From contig NC_134029.1 of the NCBI RefSeq assembly GCF_964204645.1, positions 3,419,001 through 3,483,000 of the forward strand: a stretch of DNA of 64,000 nt, written 5' to 3'. Under the pieces are notes generated by a model. It saw only the letters and a list, made by a program, of their open reading frames with translations. It made no database searches and had not been told where the DNA came from. The DNA is from Tubulanus polymorphus (taxonomy: Eukaryota; Nemertea; Palaeonemertea; Tubulaniformes; Tubulanidae). Made by a program: the position numbers and the translations under genes. Positions 1 to 10,948 of the stretch are shown piece after piece. Position 1 is the stretch's first letter. Each line of letters opens with the position of its first letter.

Positions 1-33
1 TTGAATTACTGACATCAATGTCTGTTTTTGCAG

Positions 34-2175
34 GAAAACATCAATCCGAGACAGGACCCTAAAACTCGTGGTCGTAAATTGGCTGATGATTACAAGTGGG
101 ACATGGGCGAAGCGCGTAAGATCTGGTGTTTCGGACCCGACGGTAATGGTCCCAACGTCGTCGTTGACGCCACTAAGGGTGTGCAATTCTTGAATGAAAT
201 CAAGGACAGTGTTGTTGCTGGCTTCCAGTGGGCTTCAAAAGAGGTGCGTACATAAAGTCTGACCAGTTGAATATTTCTACCTTGTAGATGAGTGCTATAT
301 GATGAAAATAATTTTGTGTTTCTGAACAAAATGATCGACCATAGAATTATATCTGATTTCACACATGGTAAACGTCCTGCAGAGGTTAAGATTCTTTCCA
401 ATACATGATGTTGACATCCATTTGAGTTTATTCTCATTTGGCTCTGTCTTTGTGGCATATGGGAGCTGAATATCTTGATGTTTATTCCTGTTCCACAGCA
501 TCATACATTGACTTGTTCCTGGATTATATCTGAATTGGTGCAATTGGGCAATTACCGAGAAGACGTAGACCATGAAAGTGACAGTACATAATAAAAGTTG
601 TCTGGCCCACCAAAAGCGAAATTGTCTTCAAAATTTCCTTGACTCGGACCCTTTGTCCTTGAATGTGACTGTTTAGGCGAAGTTACTGTAATATAGATCA
701 AACATCTGAAGATGAAAGATCTGAAAAGGGATTTATAATACACTTGTTTGTTTTCAGGGCGTGTTGTGCGAAGAGAATATGCGCGGCGTACGTTTCGATA
801 TAAAAGACGTCACTCTTCACGCCGATGCTATTCACAGAGGTGGTGGTCAGATTATTCAGACGGCGAGACGAGTATGTTACGCGTGTCAACTGACCGGTGT
901 TCCGAGACTGATGGAACCGATCTACCTGGTAGAGATCCAGTGTCCACTGGCAGCGGCTGGTGGTATTTACCCAGTTATCGACGCCCGACGAGGTACCAGT
1001 ATTGCTCACAGTAACCTCGATGCTCCGGGTTCAACGAAGATCACCAAGTGGTACTTGCCCGTAAATGAATCTTTCGGTAAGTTCACTTATAATCTTCGGG
1101 TCCCACTTTTATAGACTGGTAATGACGAGTTCACCTCCGGATTGAAGTTCACAGCAACATCAAAACTCAACATATAGCTCCGCGGTGACGGAAGGTCGGC
1201 GGAGCTGATGGGTTTGGGGATGAGCCGTCGTCGTCCATCCGTCTGTTCGTCAACTTTTACTTTAAATCGCTACTAGTCCTAAAGTTCTTATTGGATCATT
1301 TCCAAAATGAGTATGGGGTAAGACCTACAACAATATTGAGCCATTTTTTGGTTTGACCCCCAGGGGTGCCCTACGGGCTGGGGCCCATATTTCTATGAAT
1401 CGCTACTAGTCCTACAGTCAGATCGATATAAAACTTGGTACCAATGATCTGTGGCTAGATCTCTTCTCAATTTTCGCTTGATGTTCTATCTGGGTGAAAG
1501 ACTAAAATGATATAGACCCCTTGTTTTGGGATTTCGATGGCTTGGGCTGCTCTATTGGGAAAACCTATATTTCTATGATTTGTTACTAATCCTTCTTGGT
1601 GTACCTTTAGAAATGGGGCAATTAGATAAATGAAGAATGAATGATGAAGTAAACATAACATAGCAGAGCTATGTTAGCCGACAGGCCGCTTGTTGGATTA
1701 ATGCTATTGGACTTGGTTACTTGATGTTTTCAATGGGAACATCTTAAGCTTAAATCCATATTCAAGACCCGTCTAAGACCATAATGCTCTATAGCCAAAT
1801 TAAGCACTAATGACCAGTCTTTAAAGAAAAGCAGTCCCTTGTCTTCAAAATTTGCCCTTGGGTGGGGATATGCCCTTGGGTGAGACTCTTCAGCCCAGAT
1901 TTTTGCCTTAAATGCTTTCTGTTATAAATCATCATTTCTTGGCACTATGGTTTACGAAGCAATTTTTGTCTATGTTTTCAGGTTTGACAGCGCAATTGAG
2001 GGCACGAACGGGTGGCAAGGCTTTCTCACAATGTGTGTTAGATCACTGGGATGTGTTACCAGGTGACCCCTTCGAGTTCAGCAGTCACGCAGCCAATATA
2101 GTCAAAATAACTCGATCACGTAAAGGACTCAGCGAAGGAATACCCCCTCTCGATAAATTTGAGGATAAATTATAA
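34..2175 (+). CDS. eEF2-like translation elongation factor, 3' three exons (partial)
   Basis: Exons: 34-243, 758-1076, 1982-2175 (stop TAA at 2173). All junctions are GT-AG and the reading frame is continuous. The encoded part is the C-terminal region (domains IV-V) of the ribosomal translocase eEF2, a GTPase that moves tRNAs and mRNA after peptide bond formation. Exon 1 reads [16 protein letters not shown] and [15 protein letters not shown]. Exon 2 reads [17 protein letters not shown] and AIHRGGGQ, whose histidine is the site that becomes diphthamide in eEF2. Exon 3 ends in the family-typical KFEDKL tail. The sequence is unusually divergent: exon 2 has [18 protein letters not shown] where eEF2 proteins have GGIYGVLNRKRGHVFEES, and exon 3 has [14 protein letters not shown] for SFGFTADLRSNTGG. 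This suggests a fast-evolving paralogue rather than the main eEF2. The 5' exons with the GTPase domain lie outside the window. It converges on UTP15. Confidence 0.93.
1260..1600. repeat. Diverged direct repeats in eEF2-like intron
   Basis: The second eEF2-like intron contains three related blocks. The core CGCTACTAGTCCT appears at about 1268 and 1400, and a degenerate version (TTGTTACTAATCCT) at about 1580. The latter two are each preceded by ATATTTCTATGA and, further upstream, a GACCCC...GGCT stretch, so the unit is about 180 bp. Probably an old dispersed or tandem repeat; no coding potential seen. Confidence 0.5.
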
Positions 2176-2408
2176 TTGATACTAACAACAACCAGAGATA
2201 AACATGAACTCTTTATTTATTTTTTGACTATGTTCTTTCATTCACACTTAAGAAATTCAGCGCTTCTTGAGTATGTATATGTTGAAAATCGGTTGATTTG
2301 CTGTTAAACGACCTGTGCTGTGTACGGCCCTATCGTTTCGACAAAATTTAAAAAAAAGTATTCTGCGTCACATCGCTCTCTGTACAAGTAGGTTTTACGA
2401 ATATCGAA

Positions 2409-2414
2409 AATAAA
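2409..2414 (+). promoter_or_regulatory. Poly(A) signal of eEF2-like gene (second candidate at 2580-2585)
   Basis: AATAAA lies 234 nt after the eEF2-like stop codon, and a second AATAAA is at 2580-2585. Either would give a 3' UTR ending before the convergent UTP15 3' end. Apart from these, 2176-3113 shows no coding or RNA feature. Confidence 0.6.
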
Positions 2415-3113
2415 ACTTGTACTGAATTCATCATGCGAGTAATGTTTAATAGCTTGAACCTAGTATCTTCTCAGTGATGCTCAGAGGGAGGTTGTTTGGA
2501 CATTTTTGTTTGTTTTGATAAATATCCAGATTTAGAATTGGCACTTGTACATAAATTGTACTGGTGATGATATGGTTAAAATAAATTCATGTAACTAAGA
2601 TTTATTTCTTCTTTATTTGATCCTGGCTTTTACTACTGCATTCTCGACTCCACTTCATTTGTTCTGTTAAGTGTATGTTGTCCAAATTAGTTCATTTTCA
2701 AAGAACTTTGAACAGGACTCCAATCCATATATTACCATAGCACCACCAAATACGCAATACTTTCATACTTCTACTCGGATATCAGTATTGTTTTCATAAA
2801 TGATTGATTCATTTAAGAGTTCATTCAGATTTAATGAAATGTAGAAGGAAATCGTGGACAACCAACTATCTACGTATCTGGAATTTTTGCCACACTGGGG
2901 ATCTTAAAATTCAATCGGCCATTTTGTGATTCTATCTTGTAAGGAATATGGTTCTGAGCGAAATCATGAGTTCCGGATTTCCTGCTGTGCGAAATTCTGA
3001 CTCTTAAACCAGGGAATTTGAATTTGATTTAAGTCTGGAAACAACAGCAGATACCACCTAGACGATGCCAAGAAATCATGATCATAAAATAAAACACTTC
3101 ATGTTATAAAATA

Positions 3114-3119
3114 TTTATT
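3114..3119 (-). promoter_or_regulatory. Poly(A) signal of UTP15
   Basis: The plus-strand TTTATT is AATAAA on the minus strand, 73 nt beyond the UTP15 stop codon. Confidence 0.6.
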
Positions 3120-3191
3120 ATTCTTGGCAGTGAATAATCTGTACATAGATTTCTCAAATTATATACATAAGTTACATTATAGCCTACAATG

Positions 3192-6100
3192 TCACAAACG
3201 AAGGCTATCAGCATTTTCTGATGGTGCGATAGGGTCGATATTCATTGTTGACATTCCTTCAGATAATTGGCTTGTCGATGCAGCAAATAAAATATCCATT
3301 GTTCCCAATGTTTGCATCATCTGTTTCATGAACAATGTTTCCTGCGAGATGGTTCTTTGGAGACTTAGAAATAGGTCATCGATGATGGTAGAATGGCCAA
3401 TTTGAGACGAATACATATCTGTAAAACGGAAATTTCATTATTCAACTGTATTCCTACTGCAGTGGTTGGTTCTCTAACATCTAAACACTTGATTTGGCAA
3501 CTATAGGTCAAGTCGTACTGCCACCATCGACATGAAGACGTATCTTGTGATCCTTCTTATTCACTGTTCAATATTTGCACTCTGGCAATTGGAATAGCCC
3601 AGTTTCTGATTGGCTGGCAATGTGAACAACTTGCTTCATTCGCAATGGTCATTGGTCAATTTTGAGCACTTGCTGACATTAACCCATAAAATTAATTGAT
3701 TTAAAGGATATTGATAAATCATTTTCCAAAACCCCTACGAGTGACAAGAAAAGCCGATATTGGTCTGAAATAAACCAGAACCTAAAACATGACCATTACC
3801 TGTAAGAAGAAGACTTATATCGATAAGTGTTGACATATACTTCGGATTACTGATATTCCTGAAAAATAGAATATAAATCTTAAAATGTCAATAAACTTCC
3901 TCTTGACTGTATTGACTATATTCAACAATTACCAGGGAATCTTACTTTTGTGCAAATCGCAAAATTGGTTCAAGAGATTTCTCATCTCGTCCGGCTAATG
4001 CTGCTTTAATACCTCTGCGTCGAATCAATTCCTGTAGAACGCTAATTGTTACCTCTGGATATCTCCTTCGCACATAAATCTATAAAGAGTACAATGAATG
4101 GGTAATGAATGCAGCCTCTCTAAAATCCTGGGCTGGGTTTCATAGATGTGGAAGAAAAGTAGTCCCTGGGAATATTTTGAAATTCGTCAGTTATAACCAT
4201 GGTTTCTCATTGTTACTATGGGGGTTGTTACCCAGATTGAGGATTTACCCCTGGGGAAGACTTTGATACTCAGTCTATGAAACCGGGCCCTGTATATGAA
4301 CAACTATACAAGTGTCTTATTTCCATATTTCAACATGTACTAACATGAAATGCTGCATCCAGGGCTTTAGTGTATTCAAACTTGCGGAAATATTCATCAT
4401 ATTTTGCTAACTGATTTTTCTGTTGCTTCGGTACAAATTCTTCATTCTGGAAACAATTTTTAGACCACAACGTTCAACGGAATACCGGAAAAACATCAAT
4501 TCAAAACTTTGTTTCTTTCCTCAAAAGAATTTTCCGTACCGTTTGAACATAGTTTTTTCCACTAAGATCGTATCTATATGGACGCGCTTTTTTCTTTTCT
4601 TTCAGGTTTTTCTTGATCAGTTTTGCATCTCTATCTTCTGGTTCTTTCCTATGTTGTATCGATAGAAGGCCGTCTGCCAATCCTACTGCCAATAAACTGT
4701 CATCAGGCTGTTTTAAAAAAGCAAAAATAACTTAACAGAAATGTATCACACTTATGAGCACAAAATTTAGGGCTAGGTTACGTACCGAAATGCCGACACT
4801 CAGAATTGATCCCGGATAATCCAAAGTATGCACAACTTGATAGGTAGATATATCATAAATTTTAACATGTCTGAAAGTGACAAATATTCGATCTTCACAT
4901 ATACACGGTACATTGAAATAAACAACATCCGAATAAAGAAAGGAAGGTTTCTATAGATCTCTTCTGATTCTGGAATTCTCTTCTAGCTTTAGATATTCCG
5001 GAAAAGCATATCTTCAAGCCTGAGAAAAAGCCGGTTGAGCATTTAATTCAGAATTGCCTCAGTTTAAAGTGATATTACCTATCTAGAGAACCAGACAGAA
5101 GTCGTTTACAATCACTACTGAAACAGAGACTAGTTACAGTTTTGTGGTGATTACTGACACTAGCGAGTAGTTTACCACCGGACAACGCACTCCAAACTTT
5201 AATGAAATTACCACCTGAAAATAGATAACAATAATAATCTTCAGTTATCGTTTACAATCGCTTCATTAACAGCTGAAAATGTATTCTAATATTATTCTGG
5301 GGCCAGTTTAAGTCGGGTTCCAGTTCCACAAGTTAATAAGTTACAGGTATTTCAACTAACTATTAGAGTCAAGAGATAAAGTTTATCTTACTAACAATTG
5401 TTGAACAGGGTCATGTAATTTAACCAGGAGGGGGGGGGGGTTACCTAACTCAATCGACAATGAACTGAGTTGAAGCTAAGCTGATAAATACAAAATTGGC
5501 TCCTGTTTAACTTGTATGCATGTATCTAATGAGCATGATGTACTGACCAGCAGAGATGAAAGTTCCACCACTGGGAAACATAAGAACACTTTCTACAGGG
5601 TATCCATGATCTACTGTTAATACACTAGAATCCATCCTTGTGTCAAATAATTTCACCAGGTGATCATATCCACCTAGAAATAGTATAAGAAAAGCAGACA
5701 AAATTAAACATTGCAGAAATGCTGGAAATGACGACCATTTCAATATTCTACCTGTTATTGCTATATCTCTACTCGCCTGACTTGCGCAACCACATCTTAT
5801 GTGATCCTGAAATACAAACAAATATAGTTAAGTCAATGGGGATCAGTGATTTGTGTTAGAGATAATTCGAATTTAATTCATAATTTGTTGCAATAGTAGT
5901 AACAGTATGATTTATGGTTAGGGATCATTCATTTATTACGCACGCATGAAATTTGACTTTTTCAATCCCCCCCTGTACGCAAAATCGGCCATTCTTTCAT
6001 ATACATAAAGTATTACAGTACGCAATTGCACTTACCCCTCCCCCCTCCCCTAATGAGTATGTAATAAATTAATGATCCCTTAAGCGATAAATCAACATGA

Positions 6101-9100
6101 GAGCATTGAAATTAAAAGAGAAGTCAAAGACTTTTATCGTTAATTTTCAGATTTTTTGATAATAAAACAGATTTAGAATACCTTGTGTTCGGAGTATGAT
6201 ATGACCTCCTGTTCTGTCGGTAAATCCCAAATCCTCACAGTTTTATCATCGGATCCAGAAATAATGTGTAAATTGTCAGACATAAACTTCGTCAAGTGAA
6301 CTGGGCTAAAATGATAAGAGAAAGTTTTTAAAGGCTTGTGGATAAAATGCATGTAACAGGAAAATACACTCGCTCTACACCCCTAAATATATTACACCCC
6401 ATCGGAATTACTGCCAATGAGATGCTCATAACACAACAAAAACAAACCAACAGCCAGCTACAGTTACATTTTGTCCAAGAAGTGTGAATATTTCATTGGT
6501 TAAATGAAACAACCATATCTTTGTTTTTATAAAAGACGTATTCCAGGTATTAGCGAAATCTTTGGGACTTATATTAAAATATCTAAAACATAATGGTAAT
6601 CCTGTGCAAGGACAATTGATCCTTATCGTACACAGAAAGTCATAAAATGAACCATCCTAACAGAAATGTGCACACACAAATTTCAACCAAGTTTTTAGAT
6701 TTATTCTAATCATATGTAATAAATTATCAAATCAAAACTCTAAATCATTTAATGAATAAATCTTTTGATATTCAAGTGTCATCCTGGCTGACAAATCCAA
6801 CCAGGCTGTTGTATTATGGAGGTAGTAAATGTAGGATTTAACTATTGAAACGTATTTCCATCTCAACACATATACTGATAATAATCGGTTTGGGGCACGG
6901 AGTTAACCTAATGGCTGAGTGGTGAGCCTCCTATCAGCAACTGTTGCAGTTGGGATTGAATATGCAATGAACATGTAGTGGTGTAAAAGGCACATGTAAT
7001 TCATCGACTCTATTCACTAAATACATTCTGTATGAAAAATTGCAGACATTAGTTAGAAGTCATTTAGGCCTTCATTAATTACTCGGAGTACGAATTTTTC
7101 AAGAAAATAATGGGAGGGTGAAGGGACATTTTTTATTTGTGTTAGGCGTTATGAAATGGATGGAAACAGGAAAAAAGATAAAAATGAAATTATTTTCTAT
7201 TATTTTAGTATTTTCCGCATTAAACTTTGGAGGAAGTACTGCAGAAAAAAATTAACAAATTGTGATGAATTCTGTTCAAGTGAGGGGAGAAATGAAAAAA
7301 AAAAGTAACTGTTTTTGTAAATCACAAGATCGAAAATTAAGATGTAAAACAAATTTTTGCAGAATTCCGGGAGGCGGATCCATACTCAAGTAATTAAGAA
7401 TAAAAGCCTGATGTACAAAATACCTACCATATCGACCACCTACAGAAATTCACCTCACAAAATAATTGAACAATTACAAATTTTGATTTTGATAATTAAT
7501 GATTTAATTAATGATTTATTTCTAATGTATTCGTTATTGTGATAATAAATCCTCATGTACAGTGATACTGGGTGTACGGTTAAACGTACTATAACCCAAC
7601 TCTCCATTTCCAGTTCCACCGTGAATAAGCTTTCGATCGTCTTTAGTTCGCTCGTGCGCTAGTTTAGATTGTTCATCCCAATCTAGAACAAATATGGCGT
7701 ACGGAATGAATATCAATGAATTCAAAATGCAAGAACACTGGTATCCTAATACCACACTCATAGCACCTAACGGTGTAAAATACATTAAAATTAAACCTAA
7801 CGATGTTCCTATTACTAAAGACACGAAACACGTTATTGAAATGAAAGCTATTTTAGCGCATCCTCGAATGGCAGCATTGAATATAATATCTACAGCAAAT
7901 AGCGGCAAAGTACCTCCGATGTACAGTAAAGTAAATTTCAGTTCGGCTTCGACCGATTTATCATTAGAAAATCCACGAGCTAAAACGGTATGGATCGCAC
8001 AAATCAATGCACCGAAAACTACGGCGATCGTCATCGAAACGCCTTGATAAAAGAACAGAGCTCGTTTGGCTGACTGACCGTCCCTGGATGATAACAGGAA
8101 ACCAACTCTCATACAACACGCTTCCGCTATACCCCAAAATACGTTGCAGGTGAACAAAATGACTTGCAATGAGACGCTTAATACTACAAGTTCAACAGCT
8201 CCAAATGTTCCAATCAAGAACGTACCGACTGTCAGGGCTACTGTGATGGACATAACTGTTAATGTTGACCCGAGAGCCATACTAGCGACCTGCCATAGAT
8301 TCGTAAACATGTCCATATTAATTCTGTATATAGCCATAGTGTCTTTATTAACCAGAGAAGATCCGACAGCCATGGTAACAGTACCGAGGAAAAAAAACAA
8401 GAGCAAAGCGACGGTCACCCCGAGACTGGGCATATGCAGAACGATAACGATGACGTAACAGACAATGGCTGTGACAATGTTGTTGAATATCGCTACGATA
8501 ACAACCGGTAAAACAATATCCTGAGACATTAAAAAACGTGTCAAAATATCATTACCAAACACGAAAATATTATCGGGTGATAGCAACATCAGCATCCTTC
8601 CAGCATCCTCGGCTACGGTCGCATTCTGTCCGAAAAGTATGAATATTTTGTCAGCGGTGAAATTAAGCGGCATCATCGCTAAACCGGTACAAAACAGTAT
8701 CAACGATCCTCTCTGTAACAACAAGCGTAAATAACGATAGTTTTTGGCGCCGAAAGCTTGCGAGAATAATCCTTCTATACCCATCGCCATACCCATACCA
8801 AACGAGTACACGACTCCGAAGAACGTAGTTATCAGCGAATAGGCGGCTTGCGAAATTAAATTGGATTGTCCGACCATTATAGTACACGTTAAAAGAGGCA
8901 AATCTGTTAAAACAGGAACGATCACAATCGGCCACGACGTAACAAGGAAATAACGTAATTCCTCACTTAACCAATCCGGGATCGCCTTCATTATATCGTT
9001 ATTTGTCTTCCGTCTTGCTGCAAATCAGTTCTTTTTCGTTAAGACCTTACAGTTCGTACGTCAGTTCTATTCCATTCGGTCGTCCTGTTTGCTGAAATCA

Positions 9101-10578
9101 AACCTGTATGACGTATGGTGTTCGAGGATCAAACGGAATTTACATATTTTATGCAGATATAAGATATATATGCGCACATGTAGTAGATAATACGCATAGT
9201 AAATAATGATAACATATGGAGATAGAATGTTGTTGGTGCAAAATGCTGTTTTAATATTGTACCCATGTTTATCAAACTACGTTTATAAATCTAATTGAGT
9301 GAAATATAATCTAGTATTTAAGCTGGTGTCAGAAACCACACGTGGTAAGGGCAAGGCGCGATATGACATATGGTTGAAAACAACTGGCAATCGCTCTCCC
9401 AATTTTTGATTAAATCATCATAGCAAGAAGTGTTTCGTATTAACTCCACAGGTAAAGGAGACGACTGGACAGAAGAAGAAAGAATTTAGGTTCAGTTTCA
9501 CGAAACAGTTCAACCCAAATTTGTGTTTCTATCATTTAACTAGTCTTTATGAATTTTTGGGTGGATTCATCATGAACGTGATCTCGTAAAATTCCCGTCT
9601 TGGACGTTTAATCTATAAACCCGGTAGTATATAATTATACCTACGCTGTGTGACCTCTAAAAGCCCTGAGCAAAGACTTCGTCGACACATCGAATAACTT
9701 AATATTCGGGTCATCACCGCCGGCAACCAACAATCGACCGTCATTTCGAAACGTTCCGCAATAAGCGACCTCACGGAATTTCGAGATCGTCTTATCGATG
9801 GTACTCGATCCTCCGTTGTAAATTTGAACTCTTCCCGAACTGGTTATTGCGTAATCGTACGGTTTTACCGGACAGAAATCGATATACGACACGGCTCCGT
9901 ATTCTTTCTTCGTTACTGGAAACTGGAAGAAAGAAAAGCGGTTATAAAAATGTTAGTTTCTTTTCGTTGTTCGGATCACGTTTTTTCCACGACTAACCAA
10001 CTGTTGGATAGTTCAATTGATCTCACAAGGAGACAATCTTTGAACGGTGGGGGGGGGGGGGTCCAGTCCCTTGCTTTTCCACTAAGGTAGCCATTTTCGT
10101 CAAGATAAAGATAGTTAAAACCTGCAAATTTGACACTTATCCAAATGGAATTTACATCATTAATGTGGGATATATTTCTTCAAAAATATATCATTATTAA
10201 CGCTAAGAAGGGTGGGAACCCTGAAACCCTATTCAGAAACTTCTTCGAAACCTAACTGTTATAAAAAAATTTTTCTAGGTTAATTTTGATGAAACAGAGC
10301 TTACTAGAATAAATGCCAAAATTATTGACAAAATATTGACTTCCTGGGAATCCTGATATTAAATAAATTTAATTGAGTTTGAATTGAAATTTCTACAGTT
10401 TGCGGCCGTTTTCTCTGATTCAAATCGATCGAATGTCGGCATCAATCTTAACACTCTATAAACAATGCTCACAATGTCTACCTACCTCGAAATTTTTCCA
10501 ATATAACGTATCTCTGGTGATCTTTTCGCCAACACGTGGAAAACCTTTCACCACGGTTTTCTTGTATGTGACCGCCAT
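3192..10578 (-). CDS. UTP15: UTP15, WD40 small-subunit processome (t-UTP) protein, complete, 12 exons
   Basis: Exons, 5' to 3' on the minus strand: 10486-10578, 9645-9922, 6182-6305, 5752-5806, 5548-5673, 5079-5214, 4786-4870, 4540-4707, 4345-4446, 3946-4079, 3800-3858, 3192-3418. Joined they give 528 residues in one frame; human UTP15 is 518. The N-terminus contains [11 protein letters not shown], as in vertebrate UTP15. WD40 repeats occupy about residues 75-300 ([34 protein letters not shown]). The UTP15 C-terminal domain follows at about 360-490 ([39 protein letters not shown]). UTP15 acts in the nucleolus in the t-UTP subcomplex, supporting rDNA transcription and early processing of pre-18S rRNA. 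ATG 10578 is the only start giving the family N-terminus. Intron 2 (6306-9644) hosts a MATE gene and mobile-element remnants. It starts back-to-back with ARID3. Confidence 0.96.
4127..4292 (+). mobile_element. 166-bp MITE-like element, copy A (UTP15 intron 9)
   Basis: A 166-bp block with inverted ends (CCTGGGCTGGGTTTCATAGA at one end; the reverse complement of the other begins CAGGGCCCGGTTTCATAGAC). It is present again, same length and orientation, at 55790-55955. Shared internal landmarks include TTCGTCAGTTATAACCA and TTGAGGATTTACCCCT. No coding capacity, so a non-autonomous DNA element is likely. Confidence 0.75.
6905..6965 (+). mobile_element. Degraded tRNA-derived SINE head
   Basis: ATGGCTGAGTGGTGAGCC resembles an RNA polymerase III A box, and about 35 nt later GGGATTGAAT is a degenerate B box. 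The cloverleaf is not intact, so this is a relic SINE head rather than a tRNA gene. It lies in UTP15 intron 2. Confidence 0.35.
7065..7409 (-). mobile_element. About 340-bp MITE, copy 1 (UTP15 intron 2)
   Basis: Related in reverse orientation to 23769-24100. Both copies end in imperfect terminal inverted repeats of the form AGGCCTTTTTT-ATTACTTGGAGTACGGA. Shared interior features include a GAGGGTGAAGG block next to a TTTTTCAAGAAAA end, T-rich tracts, and a GGATCCGCCTC block just inside the other end. No open reading frame; non-autonomous DNA transposon. It sits just downstream of the nested MATE gene. Confidence 0.7.
7515..7520 (-). promoter_or_regulatory. Poly(A) signal of the nested MATE gene
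   Basis: AATAAA on the minus strand begins 14 nt past the MATE stop codon, implying a very short 3' UTR. Confidence 0.5.
7534..8991 (-). CDS. Intronless MATE-family (SLC47-like) multidrug/toxin extrusion transporter nested in UTP15 intron 2
   Basis: A single uninterrupted 485-codon frame. The protein has about 12 hydrophobic membrane segments in two MatE halves and a hydrophilic tail of about 50 residues. In the first half, [15 protein letters not shown] (71-85) and LLQRGSLI match the MATE pattern E-x-L-x-x-Q-A-x-G-A and LQR. In the second half, [16 protein letters not shown] (285-300) matches the A-x-x-V-R-V-G pattern. MATE proteins expel organic cations or drugs in exchange for H+ or Na+ across the plasma membrane. 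Oddities: the segment [11 protein letters not shown] has Thr254 where animal SLC47 proteins carry a transport glutamate (AFEVGSF-type motif). Animal MATE genes are normally multi-exon, so the intronless form suggests a retrocopy that stayed open, or a lineage-specific intronless subfamily. It lies wholly inside a same-strand UTP15 intron. Family assignment is firm; substrate unknown. Confidence 0.88.
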   Translation of the reverse strand: MKAIPDWLSEELRYFLVTSWPIVIVPVLTDLPLLTCTIMVGQSNLISQAAYSLITTFFGVVYSFGMGMAMGIEGLFSQAFGAKNYRYLRLLLQRGSLILFCTGLAMMPLNFTADKIFILFGQNATVAEDAGRMLMLLSPDNIFVFGNDILTRFLMSQDIVLPVVIVAIFNNIVTAIVCYVIVIVLHMPSLGVTVALLLFFFLGTVTMAVGSSLVNKDTMAIYRINMDMFTNLWQVASMALGSTLTVMSITVALTVGTFLIGTFGAVELVVLSVSLQVILFTCNVFWGIAEACCMRVGFLLSSRDGQSAKRALFFYQGVSMTIAVVFGALICAIHTVLARGFSNDKSVEAELKFTLLYIGGTLPLFAVDIIFNAAIRGCAKIAFISITCFVSLVIGTSLGLILMYFTPLGAMSVVLGYQCSCILNSLIFIPYAIFVLDWDEQSKLAHERTKDDRKLIHGGTGNGELGYSTFNRTPSITVHEDLLSQ

Positions 10579-10948
10579 TTTGTTTGGTCACATGATCGGC
10601 ATTCAGCACTGATGACGTAGCATGACGTCAGAAGTAAACAATAATACAACCACGTGTTCCCAACGTGGCTGCCATTTTATTCGGTCACATGACTTGCACC
10701 GGCGAAAACGACCGATTATTAATTGGCTCGTTCACGGAAAGTGCCGAGCAGAGTTCCGAGTTTTATGAAAAGTTAATTGGACTCGGACACGCGCGATGCT
10801 ACCTGGGAAAAGATACGGATGAGGAGGAGGAGTTCAAGGTGCGATGACATTTGATTGTTTTACAAGCTGCCGACTGGATCGCTCTGTGTACGGGGAAAAA
10901 CTTTAGAAACTTTCTGCCAACTGATTCGCGAAGTGTGGAATAATAATA
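10579..10948. promoter_or_regulatory. Divergent promoter between UTP15 and ARID3
   Basis: Only 370 bp separate the UTP15 and ARID3 start codons, which point outward. The interval contains TGACGT (10613) and a full CRE palindrome TGACGTCA (10623-10630), and an E-box CACGTG (10651-10656). A 22-bp direct repeat (20/22 identical; GCCATTTT...GGTCACATGA) occurs at 10574-10595 and 10671-10692. The first copy covers the UTP15 start codon and includes a YY1-like AAAATGGCGGT on the minus strand. There is no TATA box at an obvious spacing, which fits a housekeeping-type promoter. Confidence 0.7.

Noticed and set aside
5432-5442. Poly-G run (also at about 10048) as a regulatory or quadruplex element
   Set aside because: A single G homopolymer is common slippage sequence; no multi-run quadruplex pattern around it.
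7694-8458. Plus-strand open frames of 104-117 codons across the MATE gene
   Set aside because: They are antisense shadows of the 485-codon MATE frame, which has clear family motifs.
10665-10847. 60-codon plus-strand frame upstream of ARID3
   Set aside because: It has no ATG at the start, shows no domain, and lies in the promoter/5' UTR interval; the ARID3 ATG at 10949 joins exon 2 in frame.
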